A stretch of 64,000 nt of DNA from Nitrospira sp. CR1.1 (GTDB taxonomy: Bacteria > Nitrospirota > Nitrospiria > Nitrospirales > Nitrospiraceae): contig WIAF01000004.1 in assembly GCA_014055465.1 (NCBI GenBank), positions 62,001-126,000 on the forward strand. Reading direction: 5' to 3'. The notes below the pieces were generated by a model. That model worked only from the letters and a program-made list of their open reading frames with translations. It did no database searches and was not told where the DNA came from. This document shows, piece by piece, positions 42,822 to 52,320 of the stretch. Within the stretch, counting starts at the first letter, position 1; every line of letters starts with the position of its first letter. Position numbers and translations under genes: made by a program.

Positions 42822-44618
42822 TTAGGCGCGATCGAACAACCGAGCCAGTTCGTCGCCTGACAGCCGGAACGCCACACGCCGTCCATGCGGACAGGTCATG
42901 ATCAGTCCCTCTGCAACCCAATCCCGCACCAACTGTGTGATTTCGGGTAACGCCAGGGATCGGCCGGCCCGAACGGCCGCATGGCACGCCAGCGATGCCA
43001 GGATCGGTTTCACCTTCGTCTCGAGCGAGGAAATTGAATCCCACTGTTCGAGATCATCAATCAGGTCTTGCACTAAGGCGGCCAAATCGGGATGTCCTAA
43101 CATGATCGGCAGACTGCGGATCAGAAACGACGAGGGCCCGAACGGCTCGATGAGCAACCCGAGCCGTTCCAGTTCCGGCACATGCCGCTGCAAAATGACG
43201 GCTTGCTGCACCGGCAACTCCAGGGTTTCCGGCAACAGCAACGGTTGGGAAGTGACCGTGCGCCCTTGCCAAGCTCGCCAGAGCCTCTCGAACAGCACGC
43301 GCTCATGCGCCGTATGCTGATCGACGACTTGAAGCTCGTTCCCGACCTGCGCGATCAGATACGTACGGTTTATTTGCCCGAGGGCAAGAATATCCGAAGA
43401 GGCACTCGACGCGTACGCTGTGCTCCCCTCTCCCACAAAAGAGGTTTGGCTCTCCCGTGAGGCAGGCGGCGTCACACAGGCCTGTGGCCTCGCCATCGAT
43501 TCATGGGGGGTGCCGATGGATTCAGTATGTCCGCTTTCAGGTAACGATGTGATCGAGGGGACTACTCCGGTCATTTGAGCATGGACAACCCCTGCCATCG
43601 ACGATTCCACCTGTGCCCGGCCAAGCGTCTGGCGCACGGCGGAGCGGACCAACTGGTGGATTTGCTCGGTATCCGCGAAGCGAACCTCGCGTTTGGTGGG
43701 ATGCACATTCACATCCACCCGGTGGGGTTCCACATCCAGAAACAACACAAACAGCGGCGCATGGCCCTTGGCCAGAAAGGAGCTGTAGCCATCAACGACG
43801 GCGTGTTGCACCGTGCTGTTTTTGATGGGACGACGATTGACGAATAACTCCTGCGGCGTCCGGCCAGCGCGGGCCCGGACCGGATCGACGATGAACCCCT
43901 TCAGCGACAGGCCGTTGCGCTCGACATCGACGGCTAAGGCCCGCTCACCAAACGCGGCTCGGTACACCTGCAGCACTCGATCACGCGGCGAGGACACGGC
44001 GGGCAGGGCAAAGACTTCGTATCCGTTGTGTACCAGGCGCATATACACCTGCGGCCAGGCTAACGCGGCCTGCTGAACCACATGGCTGATATGCGAAAAC
44101 TCGGTCGTGGTGGATTTGAGAAACTTCCGGCGGGCCGGCGTATTGAAGAACAGTTCCGACACTTCAATCGAGGTGCCGGGGATCGCCGCCGCATCCTCTA
44201 CACGGGTGATGGTTCCTCCCGTGAGCCAGAGCTGGGCGCCCACGTGATCATTGCGGGCCACTGTGGTCAGACGGATTTTCGAGACGGCGGCAATACTCGG
44301 GAGGGCTTCCCCTCGAAATCCCATCGTGCGAACAGCGCCGAGCTGCTGATCCGACTGGAGTTTACTCGTGGCATGCCGCTCGAAGGCCAGAGAGGCATCA
44401 CCACGCGACATGCCCTCGCCGTCGTCGCTGACCCGAATCAGCCCGAGGCCTCCGTCTTTGATCTCAACGGTAATCGAGCTACTGCCGGCATCGAGGCTGT
44501 TTTCGAGTAATTCTTTCACCACTGCGGCCGGGCGTTCGACGACTTCGCCGGCCGCGATGCGTCCGATGACGTCGCTTGGGAGAACCCGAATCTTTCCCAC
44601 GTTACTGGCGATGTCCAT
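42822..44618 (-). CDS. mutL: DNA mismatch repair protein MutL
   Basis: The matchmaker of mismatch repair, and probably also the nicking enzyme. 598 residues. The GHKL ATPase part shows VVKELLENSLDAGSSSITVEI, RVSDDGEGMS and the TMGFRGEALPSIAAVS loop. The C-terminal dimerisation domain contains VVDQHTAHERVLFERL, a near match to the DQHA(x)2E(x)4E endonuclease motif (Ala replaced by Thr), plus ACHAAVRAG and CPHGRRVAF near the end, so it is likely to be an endonuclease-type MutL. No mutS or mutH in the window. It lies between a CpoB-like gene and miaA. Confidence 0.95.
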   Translation of the reverse strand: MDIASNVGKIRVLPSDVIGRIAAGEVVERPAAVVKELLENSLDAGSSSITVEIKDGGLGLIRVSDDGEGMSRGDASLAFERHATSKLQSDQQLGAVRTMGFRGEALPSIAAVSKIRLTTVARNDHVGAQLWLTGGTITRVEDAAAIPGTSIEVSELFFNTPARRKFLKSTTTEFSHISHVVQQAALAWPQVYMRLVHNGYEVFALPAVSSPRDRVLQVYRAAFGERALAVDVERNGLSLKGFIVDPVRARAGRTPQELFVNRRPIKNSTVQHAVVDGYSSFLAKGHAPLFVLFLDVEPHRVDVNVHPTKREVRFADTEQIHQLVRSAVRQTLGRAQVESSMAGVVHAQMTGVVPSITSLPESGHTESIGTPHESMARPQACVTPPASRESQTSFVGEGSTAYASSASSDILALGQINRTYLIAQVGNELQVVDQHTAHERVLFERLWRAWQGRTVTSQPLLLPETLELPVQQAVILQRHVPELERLGLLIEPFGPSSFLIRSLPIMLGHPDLAALVQDLIDDLEQWDSISSLETKVKPILASLACHAAVRAGRSLALPEITQLVRDWVAEGLIMTCPHGRRVAFRLSGDELARLFDRA

Positions 44619-44690
44619 GGGAGGAAGCGCCCCCTGCGAGGTGAGTGGAGGATGGCTCAGCGGAGAGGAGAGCGGCCCAAAACCGCAGGG

Positions 44691-45470
44691 TCATCGAATC
44701 TCGGCCATCTTCGTCTTCGCGAGCTTGGCTTCGTCCGATGTGGAATACTCCTCAATGACCCGCTTGAGATACTTGCGAGATTTTGCGGTATCTCCGGTTT
44801 CAGCCGCTGAGAGGCCCAGTTTAAACAGCGCGGCCGGCACCTTCTCATTGCCCGCATACTCATTCACCACGTGCTCAAACGACTGCATGGCACGGATGTA
44901 ATCCTTCTGACCGTAATACGATTCTCCCAGCCAATAATGCGCATTGGGTGTCAGTGAGGTCGAAGGAAAATCCTTGATGAAGTGCTGAAACCCGCCGACC
45001 GCCAAATCAAACTTCCCGTTGAGGTAGTCGTTATACGCCAGGTTGAACGCCGAGGTCGGAGTGATCGACGGGACACCCGGTATGATGGATGGAACTTCGA
45101 TTGGTCCCGATGGCTTCGAGGTACGTGCCTGACGGCTGGCTTCTGCGAGCGCCACATCTGACCGGATAGACGCTGCTTGCGCCAACTGCGCTTCCTCTAT
45201 CTTGGCCAACCGCCCCTCCAGCTTTTGAAGTCGGGCCAGAGCCTCGTCCAAACGCAATTTCCCGCCTTCCGGCTCGCGCACCCGCTCAAGCGATTCCAGC
45301 CGGCGCTGCATCGCCTCGAATCGCTTCTGTTCCTGATCCTGTGCCCGAGCAATGATGGAGATCTGATCCCGGATCTCTAGGAAATCGGCATGTTTTGCAC
45401 AGCCCGCCACCACCAGTCCGCAGGCCAGCGTGGCACTCACCCGCACTACCCTCACAAATCGGAGCTTCAT
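44691..45470 (-). CDS. CpoB/YbgF-like Tol-Pal accessory lipoprotein
   Basis: CpoB (YbgF) coordinates PBP1B and Tol during septal constriction. 259 residues. The signal peptide ends in VAGC, so unlike E. coli CpoB it is a lipoprotein. A coiled coil (about 35-105) precedes a C-terminal YbgF-type TPR block: AFNLAYNDYLNGKFDLAVGGF, HYWLGESYYGQKDY and KVPAALFKLGLSAAETGDTAKS. It lies only 2 bp behind a second, longer paralogue, at the end of tolQRAB-pal, and before mutL. The duplication is unusual. Confidence 0.85.
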   Translation of the reverse strand: MKLRFVRVVRVSATLACGLVVAGCAKHADFLEIRDQISIIARAQDQEQKRFEAMQRRLESLERVREPEGGKLRLDEALARLQKLEGRLAKIEEAQLAQAASIRSDVALAEASRQARTSKPSGPIEVPSIIPGVPSITPTSAFNLAYNDYLNGKFDLAVGGFQHFIKDFPSTSLTPNAHYWLGESYYGQKDYIRAMQSFEHVVNEYAGNEKVPAALFKLGLSAAETGDTAKSRKYLKRVIEEYSTSDEAKLAKTKMAEIR

Positions 45471-45472
45471 CG

Positions 45473-47143
45473 TTAGTGCAACTCCTTTAGTTGATTCAAT
45501 TTGTCCATGGCCTTATTGGCCTCCGGAGATCTCGGATAGAGGTCGATCACCTGTTTCAGAGCGGAAGCCGCTTTTTTCCGATCCTTCAGCGCCAGGTAGG
45601 CATACCCTTTTTTCAGGAGGGCCGCCGGCACTTTTTCGCTGGCAGGATGATTCAACTGCACTTGATCATAGGCATCGATGGCGCGCGAATAATCCTTTTT
45701 GCCGTAAAACGATTCGCCCAACCAAAAGCGGGCGTTGGGAGCCAGGTCAGAGTGCGGATGCTGAACGAGAAACTCCGCAAAGCCCTGGCGAGCGCCTTCC
45801 AGATCACCATCCTTGAACCGAGTCAACGTCCGTTCGTACGACTCCCGATCCGCCATTAACGCCGCGCTACGATTCTCTGCGCGGGGAGTACTGGCAGCGG
45901 CCGACGCAAAGTCCGGCGCCGGGGACAGCGATGGACCCGGGGCAGGGGCTGCTTGCGGAAGCGGAGTCGCTTCGGCGATGGCCGGGGCCGGTTCGGTTCG
46001 CTGAGAGGCGCTCGCGCGCAGGGCGGACAAGTGCTGCTCGACCTGCTTCAAGAACGCATGTTGATTTTCGAGATTCTTATCGAGCGTCTGGATTTGCGCT
46101 TGGACGTGCGTCAGTTCGCGCGTCGTGTCATCCAGACGCCGCTCATGGTCGTCCTCGCGAGATACGAATTTGCCGCCGGCGTTTTCCAGCGCCTTGGCCA
46201 CCGAGGCGACACTCCGATTGACCTCATTGAAGTGGTCCGCGGTGACTTTATTATCGGCATCGATTTTCCCGGCCAGCACATCGGTCCGTTTGCTCAACGT
46301 GGTCGTATCCTGCTCCAGGGTCGCGGCCAAATGCTTGACCGTCTGGTCCTGTTGCACGACGCGTTCACCCAGGCTGCCCAGCGCTTGCTTGAAGTCCACC
46401 AGCGCCTGATTGAACCTGGTGACCTGATCAGCCAGAACTTTGTTTTGCGAGTCGAGCTGGGCAATATTCTGCGACCGAGTTTCCAACCCATGCAGCAATT
46501 TCTGCTGTTCGTCCAAGCGCGAATCGACTTTTTGCGCGAGGCCCGTCGTGGTTTTCTGCATCGCGTCCAGGACGTTCTTCTGAATGGCCTCGATGTGACT
46601 GTTGATTTGATCCAAACGCGCCGTGACCGTTGAAAGCTCCGCCCGGCTGCGGTCCCGTTCCCCCTTGAGCATGGCGTCTTGATCGACCAGCTGTTTTTCC
46701 ACCCAGCCCAGGCGCTTCCCTTCCTCGGTCGACCGCTTTTCCGCTTCTCCGATACGACGCTCAAATTTCCCTTCCTGGGAGGCCAGCTTGGCCAGCAAAT
46801 CATCCTGCCGCGCATCTAAGCTCTGCGCGCGGTGGAGGGCCTTATCGACGTCGCCGCGCAGGGACGGAATGTCCTGCTCGCGCAGCGAAACGATTTCCTG
46901 ATTTTGGCGAGCCCTGTTCTGGGCATGCTCCTCCGTCTGTTGCTTGATACGACGTTGAAGCTCCCGTTCGGTCTGTTTGAGGTCAGCCTGCTGCGCCACA
47001 CATCCCGACAACAACGCGCAGCCGGTCACGACCAACGCACACATGCCGAGCCGCGCCGGCTCAGCATAGCGACCAATCGCCGCACGGTTTGCCTTCGACG
47101 GTTGATCAGTCATCTTCTTTCGATAAGGCCGTTCACTGTTCAT
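45473..47143 (-). CDS. Long coiled-coil paralogue of CpoB/YbgF
   Basis: 556 residues, twice the usual size. The start at 47143 (MNSERPYRKK) has AGGAG seven bases upstream, giving an unusually long stretch before the lipobox (LLSGC, about residue 48). An internal start (e.g. MTDQPS) is possible. From residue 55 to about 375 it is an almost continuous coiled coil (QADLKQTERELQRRIKQQTE, many heptads). A Pro/Ala linker is followed by the YbgF TPR domain (SYERTLTRFKDGDLEGARQGF, FWLGESFYGKKDYSRAIDAY). It may span the periplasm as a rod. It follows pal and precedes cpoB. Confidence 0.8.
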   Translation of the reverse strand: MNSERPYRKKMTDQPSKANRAAIGRYAEPARLGMCALVVTGCALLSGCVAQQADLKQTERELQRRIKQQTEEHAQNRARQNQEIVSLREQDIPSLRGDVDKALHRAQSLDARQDDLLAKLASQEGKFERRIGEAEKRSTEEGKRLGWVEKQLVDQDAMLKGERDRSRAELSTVTARLDQINSHIEAIQKNVLDAMQKTTTGLAQKVDSRLDEQQKLLHGLETRSQNIAQLDSQNKVLADQVTRFNQALVDFKQALGSLGERVVQQDQTVKHLAATLEQDTTTLSKRTDVLAGKIDADNKVTADHFNEVNRSVASVAKALENAGGKFVSREDDHERRLDDTTRELTHVQAQIQTLDKNLENQHAFLKQVEQHLSALRASASQRTEPAPAIAEATPLPQAAPAPGPSLSPAPDFASAAASTPRAENRSAALMADRESYERTLTRFKDGDLEGARQGFAEFLVQHPHSDLAPNARFWLGESFYGKKDYSRAIDAYDQVQLNHPASEKVPAALLKKGYAYLALKDRKKAASALKQVIDLYPRSPEANKAMDKLNQLKELH

Positions 47144-47207
47144 GACAGGTCTCCTTGACCGGCGTCTGTTCCGGAGAATCATGTCACATCATCCATGATT
47201 GGAACAG

Positions 47208-47969
47208 TTATTTCGAGCGGACCACCACATGCCCGCGACGATTCTGTTGATAGCAGCTTTCATTGCGCTCGTTGCAGAACGGCCGTTCTTTTCCATAGGA
47301 CACCACCGACAACCGGTTAGCGCCGATGCCGAGTTCGACCAGATAGTTCCGCACAGCCTTGGCTCGCTTTTCGCCCAATACGAGATTATAGGCCAGCGTG
47401 CCGCGTTCGTCACAATGACCTTCAATCTTGACCAACGCCCCGGCATTCGCCTTGATCCATTGAGCGTCCTGCGTCAACGATTGCCGGCCATCTTCCGTAA
47501 TCGTCCAGCTGTCGTAGCCGAAAAACACATCGCGCAATCCGGCTTCCACCGATGCCGCCTGCTCCTTCGCCTGCTCCCGGCGAATTTCCTCGATCTGGCG
47601 CGCCGTGCTTTCCGACGGTTCGACCTTGGCCAACATCGTTCCGCCGCCGCCGAGCCGTTCCTCGGACGGGGCCTTGCCGCCCGACACGGAATCGAATCCG
47701 CGCAGGCCGCCGGTCTCAGGGTCTTCCGGCTTGGTGGAGAGAGACAAGTCCGGGAACGTGGCGCTGGGAGCATCCAGGTTCGGGCTTGCTCCCATTGACC
47801 CCGTCGAGCCCATCGCGCTTGGAGCAGGCCCGCCCGACTTCGCCATCCCGCGCTCCGAGGACTGGGCATCGCCGCCGGATTGAATCGATTTCTTGGAACA
47901 CCCTCCCTGAATGACCAACAGCATCCCGACTACCATGGTCAGGCCCATTGTCGCTACCCGTATCCTCAT
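47208..47969 (-). CDS. pal: Peptidoglycan-associated lipoprotein Pal
   Basis: The outer-membrane lipoprotein that ties peptidoglycan to the outer membrane and is mobilised by TolQRA-TolB. 253 residues; the ATG at 47969 is preceded by GAGGAG, while an ATG at 47984 overlaps that signal. The lipobox is IQGGC (Cys24). A Gly/Ser/Pro-rich linker leads to the OmpA-like domain: VFFGYDSWTITEDGRQSL, VKIEGHCDERGTLAYNLVLG, EKRAKAVRNYLVELGI and RLSVVSYGKERP. The linker is longer than in E. coli Pal. Between tolB and the long CpoB paralogue. Confidence 0.95.
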   Translation of the reverse strand: MRIRVATMGLTMVVGMLLVIQGGCSKKSIQSGGDAQSSERGMAKSGGPAPSAMGSTGSMGASPNLDAPSATFPDLSLSTKPEDPETGGLRGFDSVSGGKAPSEERLGGGGTMLAKVEPSESTARQIEEIRREQAKEQAASVEAGLRDVFFGYDSWTITEDGRQSLTQDAQWIKANAGALVKIEGHCDERGTLAYNLVLGEKRAKAVRNYLVELGIGANRLSVVSYGKERPFCNERNESCYQQNRRGHVVVRSK

Positions 47970-48036
47970 ATCGTCACTCCTCATCGCTGGTGAATGGTTA
48001 GTATGTCCGTAGATCCTGTCAATCGCGTGTTCAATC

Positions 48037-49368
48037 CTAAAGTGCCGGAGACCAGGACGGCGAACTATTGTGTGTGCCGCCGAATGTAATGCGTTCCAGA
48101 TTTTTTCCGTCCGTATCTACCATGTAAATGTGGCTCTTGCCGTCAACGGTCGAGCTGAAGGTCAGGTGCCGGCCGTCAGGAGACCAGGACGGCGAGTCGT
48201 CGATCCCGGGGCCTGTCGTGACCTGCACCCGTTTTTGACCGTCAGGCGACACGATGCACAACTTGTATAACCGCTGGGCCGTTCGACAGACATACGCGAG
48301 CCAGTTTCCTCGCGGCGACCACGCCGGAGCGGCATTGTAATCCCCTTCATAGGTCAGACGGCGCACGTTGGAACCGTCAGCGCTCATGACGAACACCTGC
48401 GGGGCTCCGCCACGATCAGACGTGAACGCAATTTCCCGTCCGGTGGGAGACCAGGTTGGTGACAAATCGCCTCCCTGATTGACCGTCAGACGCTGGGGGG
48501 CCTTGGTTCTCGTATCGAGCTTATAGATTTCCGAATTGCCGTCCTGACTGCTGGCAAATGCCAGATAGTTCCCGTCCGGCGACAAGGCCGGGGTGATGTT
48601 CAGCCCCGCCATGGACACCAGCGTCCAGCGTTTGCCCGTCGCAAGCTCCAGGATATCAATGTCCTGGGTATTCCGGCTCCGATAGGCCGTAAACACAATA
48701 AACCGGCGATCGGGCGACCACCTCGGCATGAGGTTCAGAAAACCGTCCGCCGTGATCTGTTTGGGCTCGTGACCATCGTAGTCCATCACAAATAATTCGC
48801 GGGCATTCCCGTGCTCTGCGACATAGACGATCTTGGTTCTGGCGATCCCCGGTTCTCCGGTATAACGAAAGACCAGCTCATCGGCAAACCGATGCGCCAT
48901 CAACCGGACCACCGACGTGGACCCGACGTAACGCTTGCCTCCGACGACTTCATCGCTGCCGCTGTCATACACAAAGCCGTCCATCAGCAACTCACTGTCT
49001 TTGCTGCCGTTCTTCTGCCCGGATTTCCCCCATACCAGTACTGACACCCCATTCTCGGCAGCTTGTTTGAACACCGCCTTATCCGTCGTCGTCACCTCGC
49101 GTGTTTTGACGCCGATTCCAGGCAAATCCACGAGTGAAAACACCAGGGATCGTTGCAGGTCGGCCTTCAACACTTCTTCGAGCCGGCCGCCGAGCCATTC
49201 CGGACCGCCGCCGTTCTGAAACCCGAACACCCCGATGGGAATTTTTTGAAAATCCGGCCGGGTCGCTTCAAGAAAGACATCAGTGGCGCGGGAGTCCAGA
49301 ATTCCGAACAAGCCGGCTCCAACCATGACGCAAAGGGCAATCATAAGACCGATGATCACACGATTCAT
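48037..49368 (-). CDS. tolB: Tol-Pal system beta-propeller protein TolB
   Basis: The periplasmic protein that alternates between Pal and TolA. 443 residues. A signal peptide is followed by the N-terminal alpha/beta domain (IPIGVFGFQNGGGPEWLGGR). The six-bladed propeller then shows repeated signatures: YVAEHGNARELFVMDYDGHE, PRWSPDRRFIVFTAY, LSPDGNYLAFASSQDGNSEI and PSWSPDGRHLTFSS. It overlaps the tolA stop by 4 bp. Standard in every respect. Confidence 0.95.
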   Translation of the reverse strand: MNRVIIGLMIALCVMVGAGLFGILDSRATDVFLEATRPDFQKIPIGVFGFQNGGGPEWLGGRLEEVLKADLQRSLVFSLVDLPGIGVKTREVTTTDKAVFKQAAENGVSVLVWGKSGQKNGSKDSELLMDGFVYDSGSDEVVGGKRYVGSTSVVRLMAHRFADELVFRYTGEPGIARTKIVYVAEHGNARELFVMDYDGHEPKQITADGFLNLMPRWSPDRRFIVFTAYRSRNTQDIDILELATGKRWTLVSMAGLNITPALSPDGNYLAFASSQDGNSEIYKLDTRTKAPQRLTVNQGGDLSPTWSPTGREIAFTSDRGGAPQVFVMSADGSNVRRLTYEGDYNAAPAWSPRGNWLAYVCRTAQRLYKLCIVSPDGQKRVQVTTGPGIDDSPSWSPDGRHLTFSSTVDGKSHIYMVDTDGKNLERITFGGTHNSSPSWSPAL

Positions 49369-50606
49369 CCTGCAGCCTCGCCTACGGCAAAAGTGAAGTG
49401 GGCATCGAAATACGATTCTGTCAGATCAGGCGGAAAGGGCGGCAACGGAATCGCGCTTTGCACGGCGCGCTGCGCAGCCATGTCGTAGTAGTCATTGCCG
49501 GAAGACTGTTCGATGATCACGCTTCCAACCCGACCATCTCGCTCCAACCGAAATCGCACGGTCACCGTCAGCGCCTTGCCTGAAATATCAACCGGCGGCG
49601 CCGTCCAAAATGCGCTGATCCGCGCCTGAACCCGGGCCAAGTACGGATTGGATCCGGACACTCCCGGCATCCGCAGCATGGGAACGGGCTTGGTTCGGGG
49701 AATACTCGCCGTGACCGGTGGCGCCGCCGCAGGAGGCTGTGGCTCGCGGAACATCGGCTTGACCTCTCGCACCGGCTCGGACGCTTTGACAGGCGGAGGC
49801 GCCTGAAGTTTCTTCAGATCCTGGAGCTCGCGGTCGAGATCACTGGTCATTTCCTCGGACAGTGATGCGCGCTTCGGGGGCGCGACATTCGGTTTCGGGG
49901 GCTCTTGTGGGGGCGCAACCTGAGGAGCGGCCATGTCAGGCACATTGAGCTTCTTTAACATGGCATCCAGATCTGATCGTTCAGGCGCGCCCAATTTCGG
50001 CTGGGCGGTTTTTTTGACCTCGGCCGGCTTCATGGGCGCGAGGTCCCCATACTTGGGCGCGTCCGTCGGCAATTCCACATCCTTCATCACATCTCGAAGC
50101 ACATCCGCCCTCTTGGTGACGGGAGCGGAAGAGGGCGATTTGGCTGCCTGTGGTATCGGTTGCGGCGCCGCCAACACGGGAGCCTGCAATCGGGGTGCAG
50201 GCACCGGAGCAGGAGCTGGTGGAGAAGCCTTGGCAACCGGAGCCGCCTGAACCGGCATGGGAGTCGGAGCCGGCGGGGGAGGCGGAGTCTGCACAGGTTT
50301 GGGGGGCACGGGAATCGGAGCGGACTGCACCGGCTTCGGCGCCGGTCTCGGTACGGGCTTTTCAACCTTCTCGACCTTGGGCTCAGGCTTCGCCTCCATC
50401 GGCGGAAGGGTCACCAGGGAGACTTCCACAGCCGACAAAGGGCGTTCTGTTTTCTTCAAGAACTTGGCGCCCATAATGATGGAGAGGAGACACAGGTGCA
50501 GCAGTAGGGACACGACCACCGTCTTGCGTAGACGGTCACCTCCGGCATCACCCATATCTCCGATCAGGGACAGCGCGGTATGTCTTGGCAGGGTTTGGAA
50601 CGTCAT
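49365..50606 (-). CDS. tolA: TolA/TonB-like energy-transducing protein
   Basis: Transmits proton-motive energy from TolQR to the outer membrane. 413 residues. One N-terminal helix (about 28-47: VVVSLLLHLCLLSIIMG) is followed by a very long Pro/Lys/Ala-rich periplasmic stretch (about 65-300). The C-terminal TonB/TolA domain is NPYLARVQARISAFWTAPPV, LTVTVRFRLERDGRVG, and NDYYDMAAQRAVQSAIPLPP. By position in the locus it is TolA, though the C-terminal domain reads like the TonB_C type that many bacteria use here. Confidence 0.9.
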   Translation of the reverse strand: MTFQTLPRHTALSLIGDMGDAGGDRLRKTVVVSLLLHLCLLSIIMGAKFLKKTERPLSAVEVSLVTLPPMEAKPEPKVEKVEKPVPRPAPKPVQSAPIPVPPKPVQTPPPPPAPTPMPVQAAPVAKASPPAPAPVPAPRLQAPVLAAPQPIPQAAKSPSSAPVTKRADVLRDVMKDVELPTDAPKYGDLAPMKPAEVKKTAQPKLGAPERSDLDAMLKKLNVPDMAAPQVAPPQEPPKPNVAPPKRASLSEEMTSDLDRELQDLKKLQAPPPVKASEPVREVKPMFREPQPPAAAPPVTASIPRTKPVPMLRMPGVSGSNPYLARVQARISAFWTAPPVDISGKALTVTVRFRLERDGRVGSVIIEQSSGNDYYDMAAQRAVQSAIPLPPFPPDLTESYFDAHFTFAVGEAAG

Positions 50607-50647
50607 GACTTGCGATACGACTGTGAGGCGCGCGAGTCGCGGCGCCG

Positions 50648-51100
50648 CTACTTCTTGCGTGGCTGCGAGGGAGTCGCGACCGAGTCACTCACCCGCTCGG
50701 CCCCCGTGGGCTCCGTCACCATACCAAGCTTTTCAATGCCGGCTTTTTTGACACTATCCATCACTTGCACCACGATCCCGTACGGCACATCTCGATCCGC
50801 CCGCAGATACAGCGAAACATCCGGACTCTGATCCTTGAGCGCCCGAAGCTTTCGCTCCAACTGCACCACACTGACCGGGTCCTTATCCAAATACAATCGT
50901 TGATCGCGCTCAATGGACAAAACCGCTCTCGCTTCAGGCTTAATCGTATTGCTCGCCGATTTGGGGAGATTGATGTCCATCCCGCGATACAACATCGGCG
51001 CCGTCACCATGAAAATGACGAGCAACACCAACACCACATCCACCAGCGGAATCACGTTGATCTCGGCCATGAACCGGCGGTGGCGGGTTTCCGACGTCAT
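50648..51100 (-). CDS. tolR: TolR/ExbD-family proton channel subunit
   Basis: 150 residues with a single membrane helix (about 14-34) that holds the essential Asp (PLVDVVLVLLVIFMVTAPML), then a periplasmic ExbD/TolR domain (DINLPKSASNTIKPEARAVL, VSLYLRADRDVPYGIVVQVM, IEKLGMVTEP). Works with TolQ as the proton-driven motor for TolA. The start overlaps the tolQ stop by 1 bp. The C-terminal tail is basic (SQPRKK). Confidence 0.93.
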   Translation of the reverse strand: MTSETRHRRFMAEINVIPLVDVVLVLLVIFMVTAPMLYRGMDINLPKSASNTIKPEARAVLSIERDQRLYLDKDPVSVVQLERKLRALKDQSPDVSLYLRADRDVPYGIVVQVMDSVKKAGIEKLGMVTEPTGAERVSDSVATPSQPRKK

Positions 51101-51819
51101 TACTGAACTCCGGCCTGGGGCTGCTTCAAGCGAGTCTGCAACGAACGCGTGGCTTCAACGGTAAATGACTCAATTCGAAACACCGTCTTCCGAATACGGG
51201 TCAGGTAATAGTTGTAGAAGATCACCGCAGGGATGGCGGTGAACAAGCCGGCGGCCGTCGCCACCAAGGCTTCGGACACGCCCGGGGCCACGGCCGCAAT
51301 GCTGGCCGTTCCCTGCATGCCGATCTCGCGGAAGGAATCAATGATGCCCAACACCGTGCCGAGCAGGCCGATGAAGGGCGTAATATTTCCCGTGGTCGCC
51401 AGCACCGGTAGGTAAGACTCCAATTGGGAGACTTGATTCTGCACGAGGTACGAGACGGTTTTATCCATGTACTGGTGATCGAAAGCCGGCCCCGACTCCT
51501 TCGATCCAGCCCCTGCGTGGGACGCGCTCAGTAGGCCGTCCCCCGAGGTCGACACCACACGATCCATGATGCCCTGAAACACGCGCGCACTCGGGCTACC
51601 CTCCGCGCGTTGGGACTGCCGATACAATTCATCCAGATCGCGGATCTTCGTAAACGCATTAAAAAACCGCTGGTCTTCACGATCAGCCGCCTTGAAGGTC
51701 CGCCATTTATACAAAATCACGCCCCAGGAAAGAATCGAGGCGACCAAGAGGAGCAGGAGCACGATTTTCGACACCGCTCCTAGCGAGCCCAGCAACCCCA
51801 TCACGCCTGATTGGAACAT
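51100..51819 (-). CDS. tolQ: TolQ/ExbB-family proton channel subunit
   Basis: 239 residues, three membrane helices (about 15-35, 135-160, 170-195). The MotA/TolQ/ExbB signature is seen in YLPVLATTGNITPFIGLLGTV and GVSEALVATAAGLFTAIPAV. It forms the stator with TolR. First protein gene of the tol-pal locus; two tRNA genes precede it on the same strand, so it may share their transcript. A TACAAT upstream has no convincing -35. Confidence 0.93.
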   Translation of the reverse strand: MFQSGVMGLLGSLGAVSKIVLLLLLVASILSWGVILYKWRTFKAADREDQRFFNAFTKIRDLDELYRQSQRAEGSPSARVFQGIMDRVVSTSGDGLLSASHAGAGSKESGPAFDHQYMDKTVSYLVQNQVSQLESYLPVLATTGNITPFIGLLGTVLGIIDSFREIGMQGTASIAAVAPGVSEALVATAAGLFTAIPAVIFYNYYLTRIRKTVFRIESFTVEATRSLQTRLKQPQAGVQ

Positions 51820-51891
51820 GAGCCTAGACCTTTCCCTTCACATGGCGTCGCATGAAAACGGTAGCATGGATTGTACCAAAAGCTGGGGGAA

Positions 51892-51969
51892 TGGCGGGGC
51901 CGACGGGATTTGAACCCGCGACTTCCAGATTGACAATCTGGCGTCCTAACCAGGCTGAACGACGGCCCC
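51892..51969 (-). tRNA. tRNA-Asp (GTC)
   Basis: On the minus strand the molecule begins GGGGCCG, the D-arm is GTTCAGCCTGGTTAGGAC and the anticodon stem-loop is CCAGA-TTGTCAA-TCTGG with anticodon GTC. The T-arm contains GGTTCAAATCC. The 3' end is encoded as CCA (51894-51892). It lies 72 bp before tolQ. Confidence 0.95.
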
Positions 51970-52102
51970 ACGCAACCCAAGATGGCGGAAGAAGAATTCA
52001 GATCTTCAGAATCAAACTGTCTAAATACTGTAGCGCGTACTCTTGTACATCACTACTAATGGATAAGGCAATGCCCAGCACGCAATTTCCTGTATTTCTT
52101 AT

Positions 52103-52178
52103 TGGTAGGCGGAACAGGGATCGAACCTGTGACCTCTGCCTTGTAAGGGCAGCGCTCTCCCAATTGAGCTATCCGCCC
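52103..52178 (-). tRNA. tRNA-Val (TAC)
   Basis: On the minus strand it begins GGGCGGA and the anticodon stem-loop is CTGCC-CTTACAA-GGCAG with anticodon TAC. The T-loop is GGTTCGATCC. The CCA end is encoded (52105-52103). The first acceptor pair is a G-T wobble. It precedes tRNA-Asp on the same strand. Confidence 0.95.
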
Positions 52179-52320
52179 GTTTTTTCTCGCTCCCGGCAGA
52201 TTTTTGGGATGCTATCAACTCCACCTTGCAGTGTCAACCAAGACATGCATTATTCTTGCACGATTTTTGTCCTGCGCAAGTGAATGTCCTCTGACGGACA
52301 CTGATCGCCCCATCGCCCGT

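Noticed and set aside
51870-51875. TACAAT (minus) before tolQ as a promoter
   Set aside because: A matching -35 would fall in the tRNA-Asp 3' end and none is visible; co-transcription with the tRNAs is simpler.
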